Shown here piece by piece: positions 16,109 through 24,648 of a DNA stretch of 38,703 bases. Under the pieces are notes generated by a model, which did not search any database, was not told the origin of the DNA, and saw nothing but the letters and a program-made list of their open reading frames with translations. The position numbers and the translations under genes were made by a program. Within the stretch, counting starts at the first letter, position 1. Each line of letters opens with the position of its first letter. Origin of the DNA: Lachnospiraceae bacterium (GTDB taxonomy: Bacteria; Bacillota; Clostridia; Lachnospirales; Lachnospiraceae); contig SVFB01000067.1 in assembly GCA_015057085.1 (NCBI GenBank), forward strand, positions 1 to 38,703, given 5' to 3'.

Positions 16109-17131
16109 GTGAACATGAAATTATTATCATTTGCCATTCCATGCTATAATTCTGCAGCATATATGGAAAAATGTATCGATTCGATTTTGGTTGGAGGAGA
16201 CGATATCGAGATTATCATCGTAGATGACGGATCCACAAAGGATAATACTGCAGAAATCGCAGATCGCTATGCTGCGCAATATCCAAATATCGTAAAGGCA
16301 ATCCACCAGGAAAATGGCGGACATGGCTCTGCTGTAAACACAGGTATGAGAAATGCAACCGGACTTTATTTTAAGGTTGTAGACTCAGATGACTGGGTTG
16401 ATCCTGTGGCATATAAAAAGATTTTGGACAAGATTCGCAGTTTCGTGGAAAAGGACAAGCTCATCGATATGTTTCTTGCCAACTATGTATATGAGAAGGA
16501 AGGTGTGAAGCATAAAAAAGTGATGCGTCAGACCGGATTCCCGACAAACAAAGTCTTTACCTGGAGCGATGTGCGCAGATTCCATAAGGGACATTATATT
16601 TTGATGCATTCCGTTATTTACAGAACACAGATGCTTCGCGATTGCAAATTGGAATTGCCAAAGCATACCTTCTATGTAGATAATCTTTATGTATATAAGC
16701 CATTGCCATATGTAAAGAGCATGTACTATATGGATGTGGACTTCTATCGTTATTTCATCGGAAGAGACGATCAGTCAGTAAACGAGAAGGTTATGATCAG
16801 TCGAATCGATCAGCAGTTGCGCGTCAACAAGATTATGATTGAGGATGTGGATCTTTGGAAGGTGCGTAATATCAAGTGCAGAAAGTATATGTTTAATTAC
16901 TTAGAGATTATTACCATCGTTTCTACAATCATGCTGATTAAGTCCGGCACAGAAGAAAACTTAAAGAAAAAGAAAGAACTTTGGGAATATATCAAGGATT
17001 ATGATATCCGCTTATATAAGCAGCTTCGCCGAGGTATCATGGGAACAACCATGAACCTTCCGGGAAAAGGCGGACGCAAGATTTCCATTGCGGCATATCG
17101 CATTTCCCAGAAAGTGGTTGGATTTAACTAA
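16109..17131 (+). CDS. Family 2 glycosyltransferase
   Basis: A 340-residue GT-A fold, inverting GT2-type enzyme: SFAIPCYNSAAYMEKCIDSI at the N-terminus, VDDGSTKDNTAEIADRY, HQENGGHGSAVNTGM, and the metal/nucleotide-binding DSDDW. No transmembrane anchor is seen, so it is cytoplasmic or peripheral. The GTG at 16109 is preferred over the ATG at 16115 because GGAGG at 16096-16100 has an 8-base spacing to it. It is in an operon with glf, so a galactofuranosyl or related transfer is a reasonable but unproved guess. Its terminator lies within the end of the convergent AraC gene. Confidence 0.9.
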   Translation: MNMKLLSFAIPCYNSAAYMEKCIDSILVGGDDIEIIIVDDGSTKDNTAEIADRYAAQYPNIVKAIHQENGGHGSAVNTGMRNATGLYFKVVDSDDWVDPVAYKKILDKIRSFVEKDKLIDMFLANYVYEKEGVKHKKVMRQTGFPTNKVFTWSDVRRFHKGHYILMHSVIYRTQMLRDCKLELPKHTFYVDNLYVYKPLPYVKSMYYMDVDFYRYFIGRDDQSVNEKVMISRIDQQLRVNKIMIEDVDLWKVRNIKCRKYMFNYLEIITIVSTIMLIKSGTEENLKKKKELWEYIKDYDIRLYKQLRRGIMGTTMNLPGKGGRKISIAAYRISQKVVGFN

Positions 17132-17143
17132 AAAGATTTCAAG

Positions 17144-17217
17144 AAAGCATACTATGGAATGCGCCGCAAAGCAGATTGCTTGCGAAATGCGGAAGGCGTC
17201 ATTCCGGTATGCTTTTT
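17144..17217 (+). terminator. Long hairpin terminator embedded in the 3' end of the AraC gene
   Basis: Arms 17144-17165 and 17195-17215 pair almost completely (aaagcatac...ggaatg...cgcc with ggcg...cattcc...gtatgcttt), ending in TTTTT at 17213-17217. An inner gcaaagca/tgcttgc pairing extends it. The structure ends the glycosyltransferase transcript and overlaps the last ~22 codons of the opposite-strand gene. Confidence 0.75.
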
Positions 17218-18204
17218 AAATTGCCGGATATAATGTTCCGGCGAATCATAGCCTGTCGCTTCGGCAATATTTGCCACTGTCATAGTGGTATTTTCTAAAA
17301 GATCCTGAGACCGTTCGATGCGGATGGTGCGAAGAATCTCAGTATAATTTTTCCCCGTTAATTCTTTGATCAAACGTGAAGTATATTCACTTGAATAATG
17401 AAATTTATCTGCCAGCTCGGAAAGGGTGATATCGCGATAATTATCCTGCAGATATTGCAACAGGGCATAGCGCTGTACATCTGAGCGATTGCGAAAATAT
17501 GGCATTTCTACAGAGTCTCCGTAATTGCGAACTAACAGATAAAAGTCCAAAAGCAAGGTATTGGTGATGCATTGATAAAAGTATTTCTGATGATTCATGC
17601 TTTCGCAATACATATGGATAAATGAATCTCTCAAATAAATATCCGAACCGGAGTGGAAGAGGATATAGTCATTTGCTCTACCCGCGTAAATATTATTTAA
17701 AAAGAATGAAGACAGCAGGTTTGGCGTATTCAAAAATACATAAAACATGCTATGTAAGGTATCTCTTCGCAACATGATATTAAAAATGATGCTGTCATCA
17801 AACACAGAAATCTTATGCTCGATTTCCGGAGGCACAATGCAAAAGTCGCCGCTTTGCATATGGATGGTTTGACCGGAAATCTCCTGGGTGCAATTACCGT
17901 CATAGACATAAACCAACTCAAAAAAGGTATGTGTATGGAGCAGATCCGGACTGTATCGATTATGCTTTTGAACCACAATACTGGCATTATCCGTCAAGTC
18001 AAAGAAGAAGGAATCTAAGTATTCTTCCGGTATTGTTTCTTTTACCTCCGGAATCAGAAGATGACGTTTGATCACATCATCAATATCGCAATGATTGATA
18101 AATTGATGGATTCTTCCGCTTTGACGAGCCTGGTATTGCTCCTTGTAAAAAAGTTCCTCTTCATTGTATTCATAAATCTTTAGTCTTAAATCCTGGATAT
18201 TCAT
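17152..18204 (-). CDS. AraC-family transcriptional regulator (cupin plus HTH)
   Basis: The 350-residue protein has an N-terminal cupin-like sensor region (HTHTFFELVYVYDG, MQSGDFCIVPPEIEHKI) and a C-terminal double helix-turn-helix AraC domain (LSELADKFHYSSEYTSRLIKELTG ... VANIAEATGYDSPEHYIRQFKKHTGMTPSAFRKQ). AGGAG precedes the ATG at 18204. It is divergent from the sugar ABC/GH78/MCP operon and should regulate it in response to the transported sugar or a derivative; the ligand cannot be read. Its gene end overlaps the terminator of the convergent glycosyltransferase. Confidence 0.93.
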   Translation of the reverse strand: MNIQDLRLKIYEYNEEELFYKEQYQARQSGRIHQFINHCDIDDVIKRHLLIPEVKETIPEEYLDSFFFDLTDNASIVVQKHNRYSPDLLHTHTFFELVYVYDGNCTQEISGQTIHMQSGDFCIVPPEIEHKISVFDDSIIFNIMLRRDTLHSMFYVFLNTPNLLSSFFLNNIYAGRANDYILFHSGSDIYLRDSFIHMYCESMNHQKYFYQCITNTLLLDFYLLVRNYGDSVEMPYFRNRSDVQRYALLQYLQDNYRDITLSELADKFHYSSEYTSRLIKELTGKNYTEILRTIRIERSQDLLENTTMTVANIAEATGYDSPEHYIRQFKKHTGMTPSAFRKQSALRRIP

Positions 18205-18247
18205 CTGATTCTCCTATAAAGTCAAAAGTCATCATAAAATATGATGT

Positions 18248-18276
18248 ATCTTAACATTTCATATCAAAGTAGTCAA
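18248..18276 (-). promoter_or_regulatory. Promoter of the AraC gene
   Basis: On the minus strand: TTGACT (plus 18271-18276), 17-base spacer, TAAGAT (plus 18248-18253). A near-consensus, activator-independent promoter. Confidence 0.75.
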
Positions 18277-18320
18277 TATATATGAGCGATTTTGTGAATT
18301 ATATCTTTCTGACGGAAATC

Positions 18321-18326
18321 TATAAT
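18321..18326 (+). promoter_or_regulatory. -10 element of the ABC importer operon, without a good -35
   Basis: Perfect TATAAT 36 bases before the ATPase start; the -35 position (about 18298-18303, attata) does not match TTGACA. This is the usual layout of an activator-dependent promoter, consistent with control by the divergent AraC protein. Confidence 0.55.
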
Positions 18327-18361
18327 GAAGTTAACAAACAAACAAGCAGCAAGGGGGCGGC

Positions 18362-19870
18362 ATGAATATGGTTGAACCAATCCTTCAAATGAAAAAAATA
18401 ACAAAGAAGTTCGGAAGCGTGACTGCATTGTCTGAGGTGGATTTGGAAGTTTATCCGGGAGAGATTCGCGGATTGATCGGCGAAAACGGATCCGGAAAGT
18501 CCACAATCTCATCCATTGCAGCAGGGATGCAAAAAGCAAATTCCGGTGAAATGATTTTTAAGAATCACGTCTGGGAGCCGCAGAGCATGATTGATGCTTT
18601 GGATAACGGAATCGGAATGGTTGTGCAGGAAAGTGGAACAATTTCAGGTATTACAGTTGGCGAGAGCATCTTCCTCGGCGAACTGGATGCTTTTACCAAC
18701 CGATTTGGATGGGTAAACAAAAAGGCAATGTTCCAAAAAGCAACAGAGGCAATGGAAGCCATTGGCGTGACAGATATTACAGGCGAAATGCCAATGAGCG
18801 CATTGGATTTTCAGACACGCAAACTTGTAGAGATTGCAAAGGTGGTACGCAAGAATCCGAGCATTTTGGTAATAGACGAGACAAGTACCGCATTATCTCA
18901 TGATGGTCGTGAAATTATGTATCGACTGATTAAAAAGTTCAGAGATGATGGAAAAGCAGTTATTTTCATCTCCCATGACTTAGATGAAATTATGGAGGTC
19001 TGTGATACCCTGACCGTGCTTCGAGATGGCAATTTGATTCGTACCTTCACAAAAGAAGAATATGATGCAAATTTGATCCGAACCAGCATGATTGGTCGAG
19101 AGTTGAAAGGTGATTATTATCGCAGCGATTTTAAAGCCACCAGCTTAGATGAAATTGCTCTTGAAGCAAAGAATCTGAAATACAAAGAGCAGTTAAAAGA
19201 TATCTCTCTTCAGCTAAAGAAGGGCGAAATCGTAGGAATCGGCGGATTGGCAGGATGCGGAATGCATGCGCTGGGTAAGGCTTTATTTGGAGCACTGCCT
19301 CTCGAAAGTGGAGAAGTGGTAACCGGAACAGGAAAGAAAATCACAGATCCGCATGTGGCAATGAAACAGGAAATCGGATATGTGTCAAAGGACCGTGATA
19401 CGGAATCACTTAGCTTGACAGCCAGCATTCGAGACAATATTGCAATCGCCGGAATGGATCGTTTCGCAATCGGAGGATTCCTGGTAACAGCACATAAGGA
19501 ATCAAAATATGTAAAAGAACAGATTGAGAATTTGTCAATTAAGTGTGCGAGTCCAAATCAGTCTGTCAGCCAGCTTTCCGGAGGAAACAAGCAAAAGGTT
19601 GTTTTCGGAAAATGGATTGGATGTGGAAGTGAAATCCTGATTCTTGACTGCCCGACCAGAGGTGTGGATATCGGAGTGAAGCAGGCAATGTATCAATTGA
19701 TGGTACAGCTGAAGAATGAAGGTAAAGCAATTTTGATGATTTCTGAGGAATTACCGGAATTGATTGGAATGAGCGATCGCATCTTTATTATGAAAGATGG
19801 CGAAATGAAAATGGAATTTAAGCGCAGCGAAATGTTATCTGATGCGGATATCATCCAATATATGATTTAG
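18362..19870 (+). CDS. Sugar ABC transporter ATPase, two fused nucleotide-binding domains (RbsA/MglA type)
   Basis: Powers uptake through the neighbouring BPD_transp_2 permeases. The 502-residue protein holds two ABC domains. Domain 1 has Walker A GENGSGKST (40-48), a degenerate signature (MSALDFQ) and Walker B with Asp172-Glu173 in IDETSTALS. Domain 2 lacks a true Walker A (GGLAGCGMHAL, as in RbsA relatives), has signature LSGGNKQ (405-411) and a Walker B LILDCPTRGVD in which the catalytic Glu is Cys430. So only domain 1 looks able to hydrolyse ATP. GGGGGC sets the ATG at 18362. First gene of the operon; the substrate is a pentose, deoxyhexose or glycoside by class. Confidence 0.95.
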   Translation: MNMVEPILQMKKITKKFGSVTALSEVDLEVYPGEIRGLIGENGSGKSTISSIAAGMQKANSGEMIFKNHVWEPQSMIDALDNGIGMVVQESGTISGITVGESIFLGELDAFTNRFGWVNKKAMFQKATEAMEAIGVTDITGEMPMSALDFQTRKLVEIAKVVRKNPSILVIDETSTALSHDGREIMYRLIKKFRDDGKAVIFISHDLDEIMEVCDTLTVLRDGNLIRTFTKEEYDANLIRTSMIGRELKGDYYRSDFKATSLDEIALEAKNLKYKEQLKDISLQLKKGEIVGIGGLAGCGMHALGKALFGALPLESGEVVTGTGKKITDPHVAMKQEIGYVSKDRDTESLSLTASIRDNIAIAGMDRFAIGGFLVTAHKESKYVKEQIENLSIKCASPNQSVSQLSGGNKQKVVFGKWIGCGSEILILDCPTRGVDIGVKQAMYQLMVQLKNEGKAILMISEELPELIGMSDRIFIMKDGEMKMEFKRSEMLSDADIIQYMI

Positions 19871-19884
19871 GTAGGAGGATTATC

Positions 19885-20859
19885 GTGAAAGAGAAACGCA
19901 ATATAGGACAAATGATTACAACAGTGCTTCCGTTTGCAGCACTTGTGGCACTGTTTTTTATCTTCATCGGTGTTGTCAATATGAAGGGTTATCGCCTGGA
20001 TATGTATTTAAAAATTGCATTTAACGAAGGCGTGGTTTTGGCAGTAGTTGCAACAGGTGCAATCTTTATTTACACACTTGGAACCTTTGATATCAGCCTT
20101 GGGGCATCAACTTTGTTTTCCGCAACTATGGGTGTGATGACATACAACAAGACGGAAAACCTCGGACTTATGATTTTGGTAATTTTTGCAGTCGGCATTA
20201 TTTGTTCGCTTTTCAATTCTGTTTTGGCATCCGTATTTCATATTCCGGCCTTCGTCACCACGGTGGCAATGATGTCGGTACTGACTGCAGTTGCCGCAAA
20301 GATTATCACAACGGAAGGTGGCGCATTAGGAGGAATCAGAATTCCAAGCAGCGTGCTAAAACCCTTTGACAGTATGGGATGCAAAATTGCACTTTTGGTT
20401 ATATTCTTTGCAGTCAGTCTGTTTATGTTTCGCTTTACAAAGGTGGGACGCCGACAGAAATTTATCGGCGGAAATCCTTTATGCGCATACTTAACAGGAA
20501 TTCGCTATAACAAATATACAATCATTGCCTTTGTGATGGCCGGTATCGGTGTGGGACTCGGAGCGTTTTTGACTTTGGTTTATACACCGTCTGTAACCAC
20601 GACGACGGCTTCAAGCATCGGAATGAATATCTTTATTGCCATTGTCTTTGGTGGTATGCCGATTTCCGGCGGACCGTTTTCAAAAATCTATGCAGCATTG
20701 GTAGGTGGATTTTCTTTTATGCTTTTAAATGACATTTTGGAAATCGTAATCGAAAGCAATGCGGCATATGGCATCACTCAGATTATCAGTGCAGTATTCT
20801 TCCTGATTGTCGTTTATCTGACCAGTATGAATTACCGCACCGCAATGTTACCGAGATAA
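19885..20859 (+). CDS. Sugar ABC transporter permease (RbsC-like) 1
   Basis: A 324-residue, very hydrophobic BPD_transp_2 (ribose/galactoside-class) permease with about 8-10 membrane segments and the family pattern GTFDISLGASTLF near the start and GGMPISGGPFSKIYAALVGG near the end. GTG start with GGAGG 8 bases upstream, 14 bases after the ATPase. It probably heterodimerises with the second permease encoded after the binding protein. No oddities. Confidence 0.94.
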   Translation: MKEKRNIGQMITTVLPFAALVALFFIFIGVVNMKGYRLDMYLKIAFNEGVVLAVVATGAIFIYTLGTFDISLGASTLFSATMGVMTYNKTENLGLMILVIFAVGIICSLFNSVLASVFHIPAFVTTVAMMSVLTAVAAKIITTEGGALGGIRIPSSVLKPFDSMGCKIALLVIFFAVSLFMFRFTKVGRRQKFIGGNPLCAYLTGIRYNKYTIIAFVMAGIGVGLGAFLTLVYTPSVTTTTASSIGMNIFIAIVFGGMPISGGPFSKIYAALVGGFSFMLLNDILEIVIESNAAYGITQIISAVFFLIVVYLTSMNYRTAMLPR

Positions 20860-20876
20860 TCGAAGCAAAAACTGTA

Positions 20877-20896
20877 TTTAACGCATAAGCGTTAAA
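20877..20896 (+). other. Perfect intercistronic hairpin before the binding-protein gene
   Basis: tttaacgc-ataa-gcgttaaa: an 8-bp stem with a 4-base loop, no T run, ending about 11 bases before the AAAGGAGG of the binding-protein gene. Most easily read as an mRNA stability or processing element that raises binding-protein yield. Confidence 0.5.
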
Positions 20897-20920
20897 GATA
20901 TATGTTAAAGGAGGAAAAAG

Positions 20921-22096
20921 ATGAAACAAAGAGTTACAAAAGTATTGGGTCTGCTTTTAGCAGGAGTGATGACACTGGGAATGCTTACCGCATGTGGTGG
21001 CAAGAACCAAGACACAGAAGGTGGTAAGGATACCTCTTCAGCAAGCAAAGAAACCGTAAAAGTGGGAGTACTTGTCGCTGATGTCAGCGGTGAGGAAGCA
21101 CAAGGATTCCGTTCATATTATGAAAAGTATATCGCATCAAATTACAATGTAGAATTTACTTACACAGATGCTTTGGAAAGCGCTGAAGATGAAAAATCTG
21201 CAATCGAGAAGTTCGCTTCTCAGGGATGCAAGGCAATCATCTCACTTTCAGGAAGTGACAGAGCTCAGCAGATCGAAACCTGTGAGCAGTATGGCGTTTA
21301 TTATGCAGTTGCTTCAGGTGTATTAGAAGATGAGCAGTTTGAAACTTATAAGGGATATGAGTATTTTGTTGGCCAGGTTGGACCAAGCAATGCAACCGAG
21401 TTTGAAGCTGGAAAGGCAATGGGTGAGTTCTTCAAGAACCAGGGAACCAAGACTGTTGCAATCTATGGAGCTTTCATTCCAAATCCAATGCATGTTTATC
21501 GTCTTGCAGGAACCATCGTTGGATTAGGTGATACCTATGGTGGAACTGATGATATGAATGGTATCATCGGACAGATTTTTCAGGATCAGACACTTGATTT
21601 ATCTAAGGTGGAAGGTGATACAGAAGTTGTTGCATATCTTCAGGGATATGGCGATACAACAACAGATGAGTTAAATGCAGCAATCCAGAAGAGTCCGGAA
21701 GCATTCCTTTCAGTTGGAATGGCAACCACATTCTTTACTCAGTCTTTGAACGAGGCAGGAATTGCATTCTCTGATATTGATTCTTTCACTCAGGCAAATG
21801 GCGATGCAATCGAAAACGGAAAGTTGACCTATCTTGCAGGAAAGTATTCTTCATCCATCGGACCTGTATTTGCACTTGTGATGAATGCAGTAAACGGAAA
21901 TGTGATTCGCGATGATGAAGGAAATGCAGTATCTATCAGCCAGGGATATCTTGTAGCAACAGATAAGGCTACCTTTGATGAGTATTATGTATCAGACAAC
22001 GGTGACAGCCCAATCTATGATAAGGCAACATTGGATTCTATCATCGGTGATAATGTAACATATGCAGATGTAAAGGCTCTTGTAGAGTCTAAATAA
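20921..22096 (+). CDS. Sugar-binding lipoprotein of the ABC importer (Peripla_BP_4-like)
   Basis: A 391-residue predicted lipoprotein with lipobox LTAC (Cys25), a short Gly/Asp/Ser linker and a type I periplasmic-binding fold: VKVGVLVADVSGEEAQGFRSYYEKYI, then a FASQGCKAIISLSGSD region. It should capture the sugar at the cell surface and hand it to the two permeases. Strong AAAGGAGG RBS. Codon use and the hairpin just upstream suggest higher expression than the membrane subunits, which is normal for such proteins. The ligand is unknown; the GH78-like gene downstream points to rhamnose-containing compounds. Confidence 0.93.
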   Translation: MKQRVTKVLGLLLAGVMTLGMLTACGGKNQDTEGGKDTSSASKETVKVGVLVADVSGEEAQGFRSYYEKYIASNYNVEFTYTDALESAEDEKSAIEKFASQGCKAIISLSGSDRAQQIETCEQYGVYYAVASGVLEDEQFETYKGYEYFVGQVGPSNATEFEAGKAMGEFFKNQGTKTVAIYGAFIPNPMHVYRLAGTIVGLGDTYGGTDDMNGIIGQIFQDQTLDLSKVEGDTEVVAYLQGYGDTTTDELNAAIQKSPEAFLSVGMATTFFTQSLNEAGIAFSDIDSFTQANGDAIENGKLTYLAGKYSSSIGPVFALVMNAVNGNVIRDDEGNAVSISQGYLVATDKATFDEYYVSDNGDSPIYDKATLDSIIGDNVTYADVKALVESK

Positions 22097-22116
22097 AGAA
22101 TTTGGAGGCTACCATT

Positions 22117-23106
22117 ATGAGTACCGCAGGCACAGCAAAAAAAATTGTGGGAACGTTTATCATTCCGGTAATCGTATTCCTGATTTTAGAAGGACTTTGT
22201 CTCTCGAAGGGAGAGCATATCATTACAAATGCAAAGAGCTTTGATAATTTTATTGTCTATGTAGCGATTGTGATGATTACGACGATTGCTTTATCAATTA
22301 ATCTCAATAGCGGAAGATTTGATTTTTCGCTTGGATCAATGGCTGCACTTTCAGCAATCATCGGAGCTAAAATTTCATATGCCATCTTCGGAGGCGGAAA
22401 AGGAAGTGCGTTGTGCATGCTTTTGGTTACGATAGTGGCAGGTCTTCTGTTGGGATTGATTTCGGGGAGCATTTATGTGCTCCTCAAGATCCCACCGATC
22501 ATCACTTCCTTGGGTGTTACTCTGATTTATGAGGGCGTGATGTATACCATTACCGACGGCAAGTATTTGATGACTGAAGTGCAGAATTCTTCCATGGCTG
22601 GATTTGTCGGAACCTGGATTTATGCAGCAATTATCATTGTAGTGGTATTGGTATTAACAATTGTCTTGTTTGACCACACTCGGTTTGGTTTTGACTATAA
22701 TGCGTTAAAGAGTGGGCAGAAAGTATCTGTAAATACAGGAATTAAAGAAGTAAAGAATGCATTGATTTGCTATACAATCTGTGGCGGATTGATGGGACTG
22801 GTTGGATTTTTAAATGCGGCCAGAAATACCACAATCAATGGTGGGCAGTTAAACTTTGGATCAATTGCGATCATGTTTACAGCATTCCTTCCAATGTTTA
22901 TCGGAGGCTATATCAGCCGCTACAGTAATGAAAAGGTTGGATTCCTATTGGCTGCGGTTTGCATGTCGATGTTAAATTCCACCTTCGCAGTATTCTCCAA
23001 CGAGATTACAGCATCCGTGCAATCCATTATCAATGCAGTCCTTTTGGTTGTATTCCTGATTTACTTAAACAATGAACATCTACTGAGGAAGATTTTTACA
23101 AAATGA
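22117..23106 (+). CDS. Sugar ABC transporter permease (RbsC-like) 2
   Basis: A 329-residue BPD_transp_2 permease with repeated long hydrophobic segments, NSGRFDFSLGSMAALSAIIGA and FTAFLPMFIGGYISRYSNEKVG. The frame is open from 22102, but the bases there form the GGAGG (22104-22108) of the ATG at 22117, so that ATG is the start. Its stop overlaps the next gene (ATGA, 23103-23106), coupling uptake to the intracellular enzyme. Paralogous to the first permease but clearly diverged. Confidence 0.93.
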   Translation: MSTAGTAKKIVGTFIIPVIVFLILEGLCLSKGEHIITNAKSFDNFIVYVAIVMITTIALSINLNSGRFDFSLGSMAALSAIIGAKISYAIFGGGKGSALCMLLVTIVAGLLLGLISGSIYVLLKIPPIITSLGVTLIYEGVMYTITDGKYLMTEVQNSSMAGFVGTWIYAAIIIVVVLVLTIVLFDHTRFGFDYNALKSGQKVSVNTGIKEVKNALICYTICGGLMGLVGFLNAARNTTINGGQLNFGSIAIMFTAFLPMFIGGYISRYSNEKVGFLLAAVCMSMLNSTFAVFSNEITASVQSIINAVLLVVFLIYLNNEHLLRKIFTK

Positions 23107-24632
23107 AGAATGAAAATTTTTTAAAAAAAGCATTAGATCTTTTAAAGCCGCCTACAAAGACATATGTTGAAGTGGCAAAAACAATTGAAATTAAGAAAAA
23201 AAATCAATATTATGCAGTTCCTACCACAGATTATGACAGAAGACGACTAAAAAAGGGGGACTCTCTGATTGTCGATTTCGGAAATCATGAGGTGGGATAT
23301 GCAGACTTTAAATTCAATTATGTGGGAAGCCATCCGGATGCTCCGGCCTGGGTACGTTTTCATTTTGCGGAAACATTACAGGAATTGTTTGAAAATCCGG
23401 ATGAATATCATGGATGGATCAGCTCTTCCTGGGTTGAAACAGAGCAAATCCATATCGATGTGCTTCCGGTTGAAATGAAGTTGCCGAGACGCTATGCATT
23501 CCGTTATATCAAAATCGAAGTGATTGATATTAGCTCAAAGTACGATTTGGTTGTGGAACATGTGGGATGTACCGCAGTGTCCGGTGCAGATGACACCAAA
23601 TTAAAGCATTATGATTTCGGTGATGCACAGTTGAATCATCTGGATGAAATTGCCTGCAGAACCTTACACAATTGTATGCAGACCGTGTTTGAGGATGGCC
23701 CGAAACGCGACAGACGATTATGGATCGGAGATTTGCGTATTCAGGCATTGGCAAATGATTTGACATATGACAATGCGGATATGGTAAAGGCCTGTATCTA
23801 TCTGTTTGCCGCATTGCCGATGCCGGATGAACGGGTGGGCGCTTGTCTGTTCCTTGATCCGGTTCCGGAGGTGGATGATGTCAGAATGTACGACTATTCG
23901 CTGTTCTTTATTCCAATTCTTTGGAATTACTATGAGAAGACGAAAGACATCGAGATGCTTCGCGAGCTGTGGCCGGTGGCATATAAGCAAATTACAATTG
24001 CAAAAAAAGAATTGGGAAATGATATGTTGGTTCAGGATTCGGATGAACTGAATTGGTGTTTTGTGGATTGGACATTGAACCTGAATAAGCAGGCATCCGC
24101 GCAGGGAATCTTGTTATATGCGCTTTCTGTAGCAATTCATATTGCGCAGGAGTTGGGAGACGTGATGAAGGAAGAGAAACTTGCGGAGCTTTATATGGAA
24201 TGCCGTCAGGCTGCCAACAATAAATTATGGGATGAAAAAAAGAAATGCTATGTGAGCGGGAAAGATAAACAGGTATCGATTGCATCACAGGTATGGATGA
24301 TATTGGGAGAAGCTATTGGAGGAGATGCCGCGATTGAATTACTCGAGCGTGTTGAAGCAATGGATGCGGCCGAAGAGATGGTGACACCATATATGTATCA
24401 TAATTATCTGGATGCCTTGATGCTATTGGGGCAAAAGGAGAAGGCACTGGAGGTTATTCGGTCCTACTGGGGCGGAATGGAAGCACTGGGCGCTGATACA
24501 TTCTGGGAATTATATAATCCGAAAAAGCCGGATGAATCTCCGTATGGTGGAACGATTGTAAATAGTTATTGTCACGCATGGAGTTGTGGACCTGCATACT
24601 TCTTACGTAAATACTTCATGCCAAATGAATAG
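23103..24632 (+). CDS. Cytoplasmic GH78-like alpha-L-rhamnosidase family protein
   Basis: The 509-residue protein has an N-terminal beta-rich domain (about 40-165) and an (alpha/alpha)6 barrel with the GH78-type motif DGPKRDRRLWIGD at 198-210: Asp198, Asp203 and Asp210 keep the spacing of the D-C-P-x-R-E...G-D rhamnose-binding signature, with Asp instead of Glu at the second position. The end has TFWELYN and SYCHAWSCGPAYFL, also family-typical. It is much shorter than the usual ~900-residue enzymes and lacks a signal peptide, so it should act on imported small rhamnosides. Overlap with the upstream permease supports this. Strict substrate is unproved. Confidence 0.8.
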   Translation: MKNENFLKKALDLLKPPTKTYVEVAKTIEIKKKNQYYAVPTTDYDRRRLKKGDSLIVDFGNHEVGYADFKFNYVGSHPDAPAWVRFHFAETLQELFENPDEYHGWISSSWVETEQIHIDVLPVEMKLPRRYAFRYIKIEVIDISSKYDLVVEHVGCTAVSGADDTKLKHYDFGDAQLNHLDEIACRTLHNCMQTVFEDGPKRDRRLWIGDLRIQALANDLTYDNADMVKACIYLFAALPMPDERVGACLFLDPVPEVDDVRMYDYSLFFIPILWNYYEKTKDIEMLRELWPVAYKQITIAKKELGNDMLVQDSDELNWCFVDWTLNLNKQASAQGILLYALSVAIHIAQELGDVMKEEKLAELYMECRQAANNKLWDEKKKCYVSGKDKQVSIASQVWMILGEAIGGDAAIELLERVEAMDAAEEMVTPYMYHNYLDALMLLGQKEKALEVIRSYWGGMEALGADTFWELYNPKKPDESPYGGTIVNSYCHAWSCGPAYFLRKYFMPNE

Positions 24633-24648
24633 CGGATAAGGAGACATT

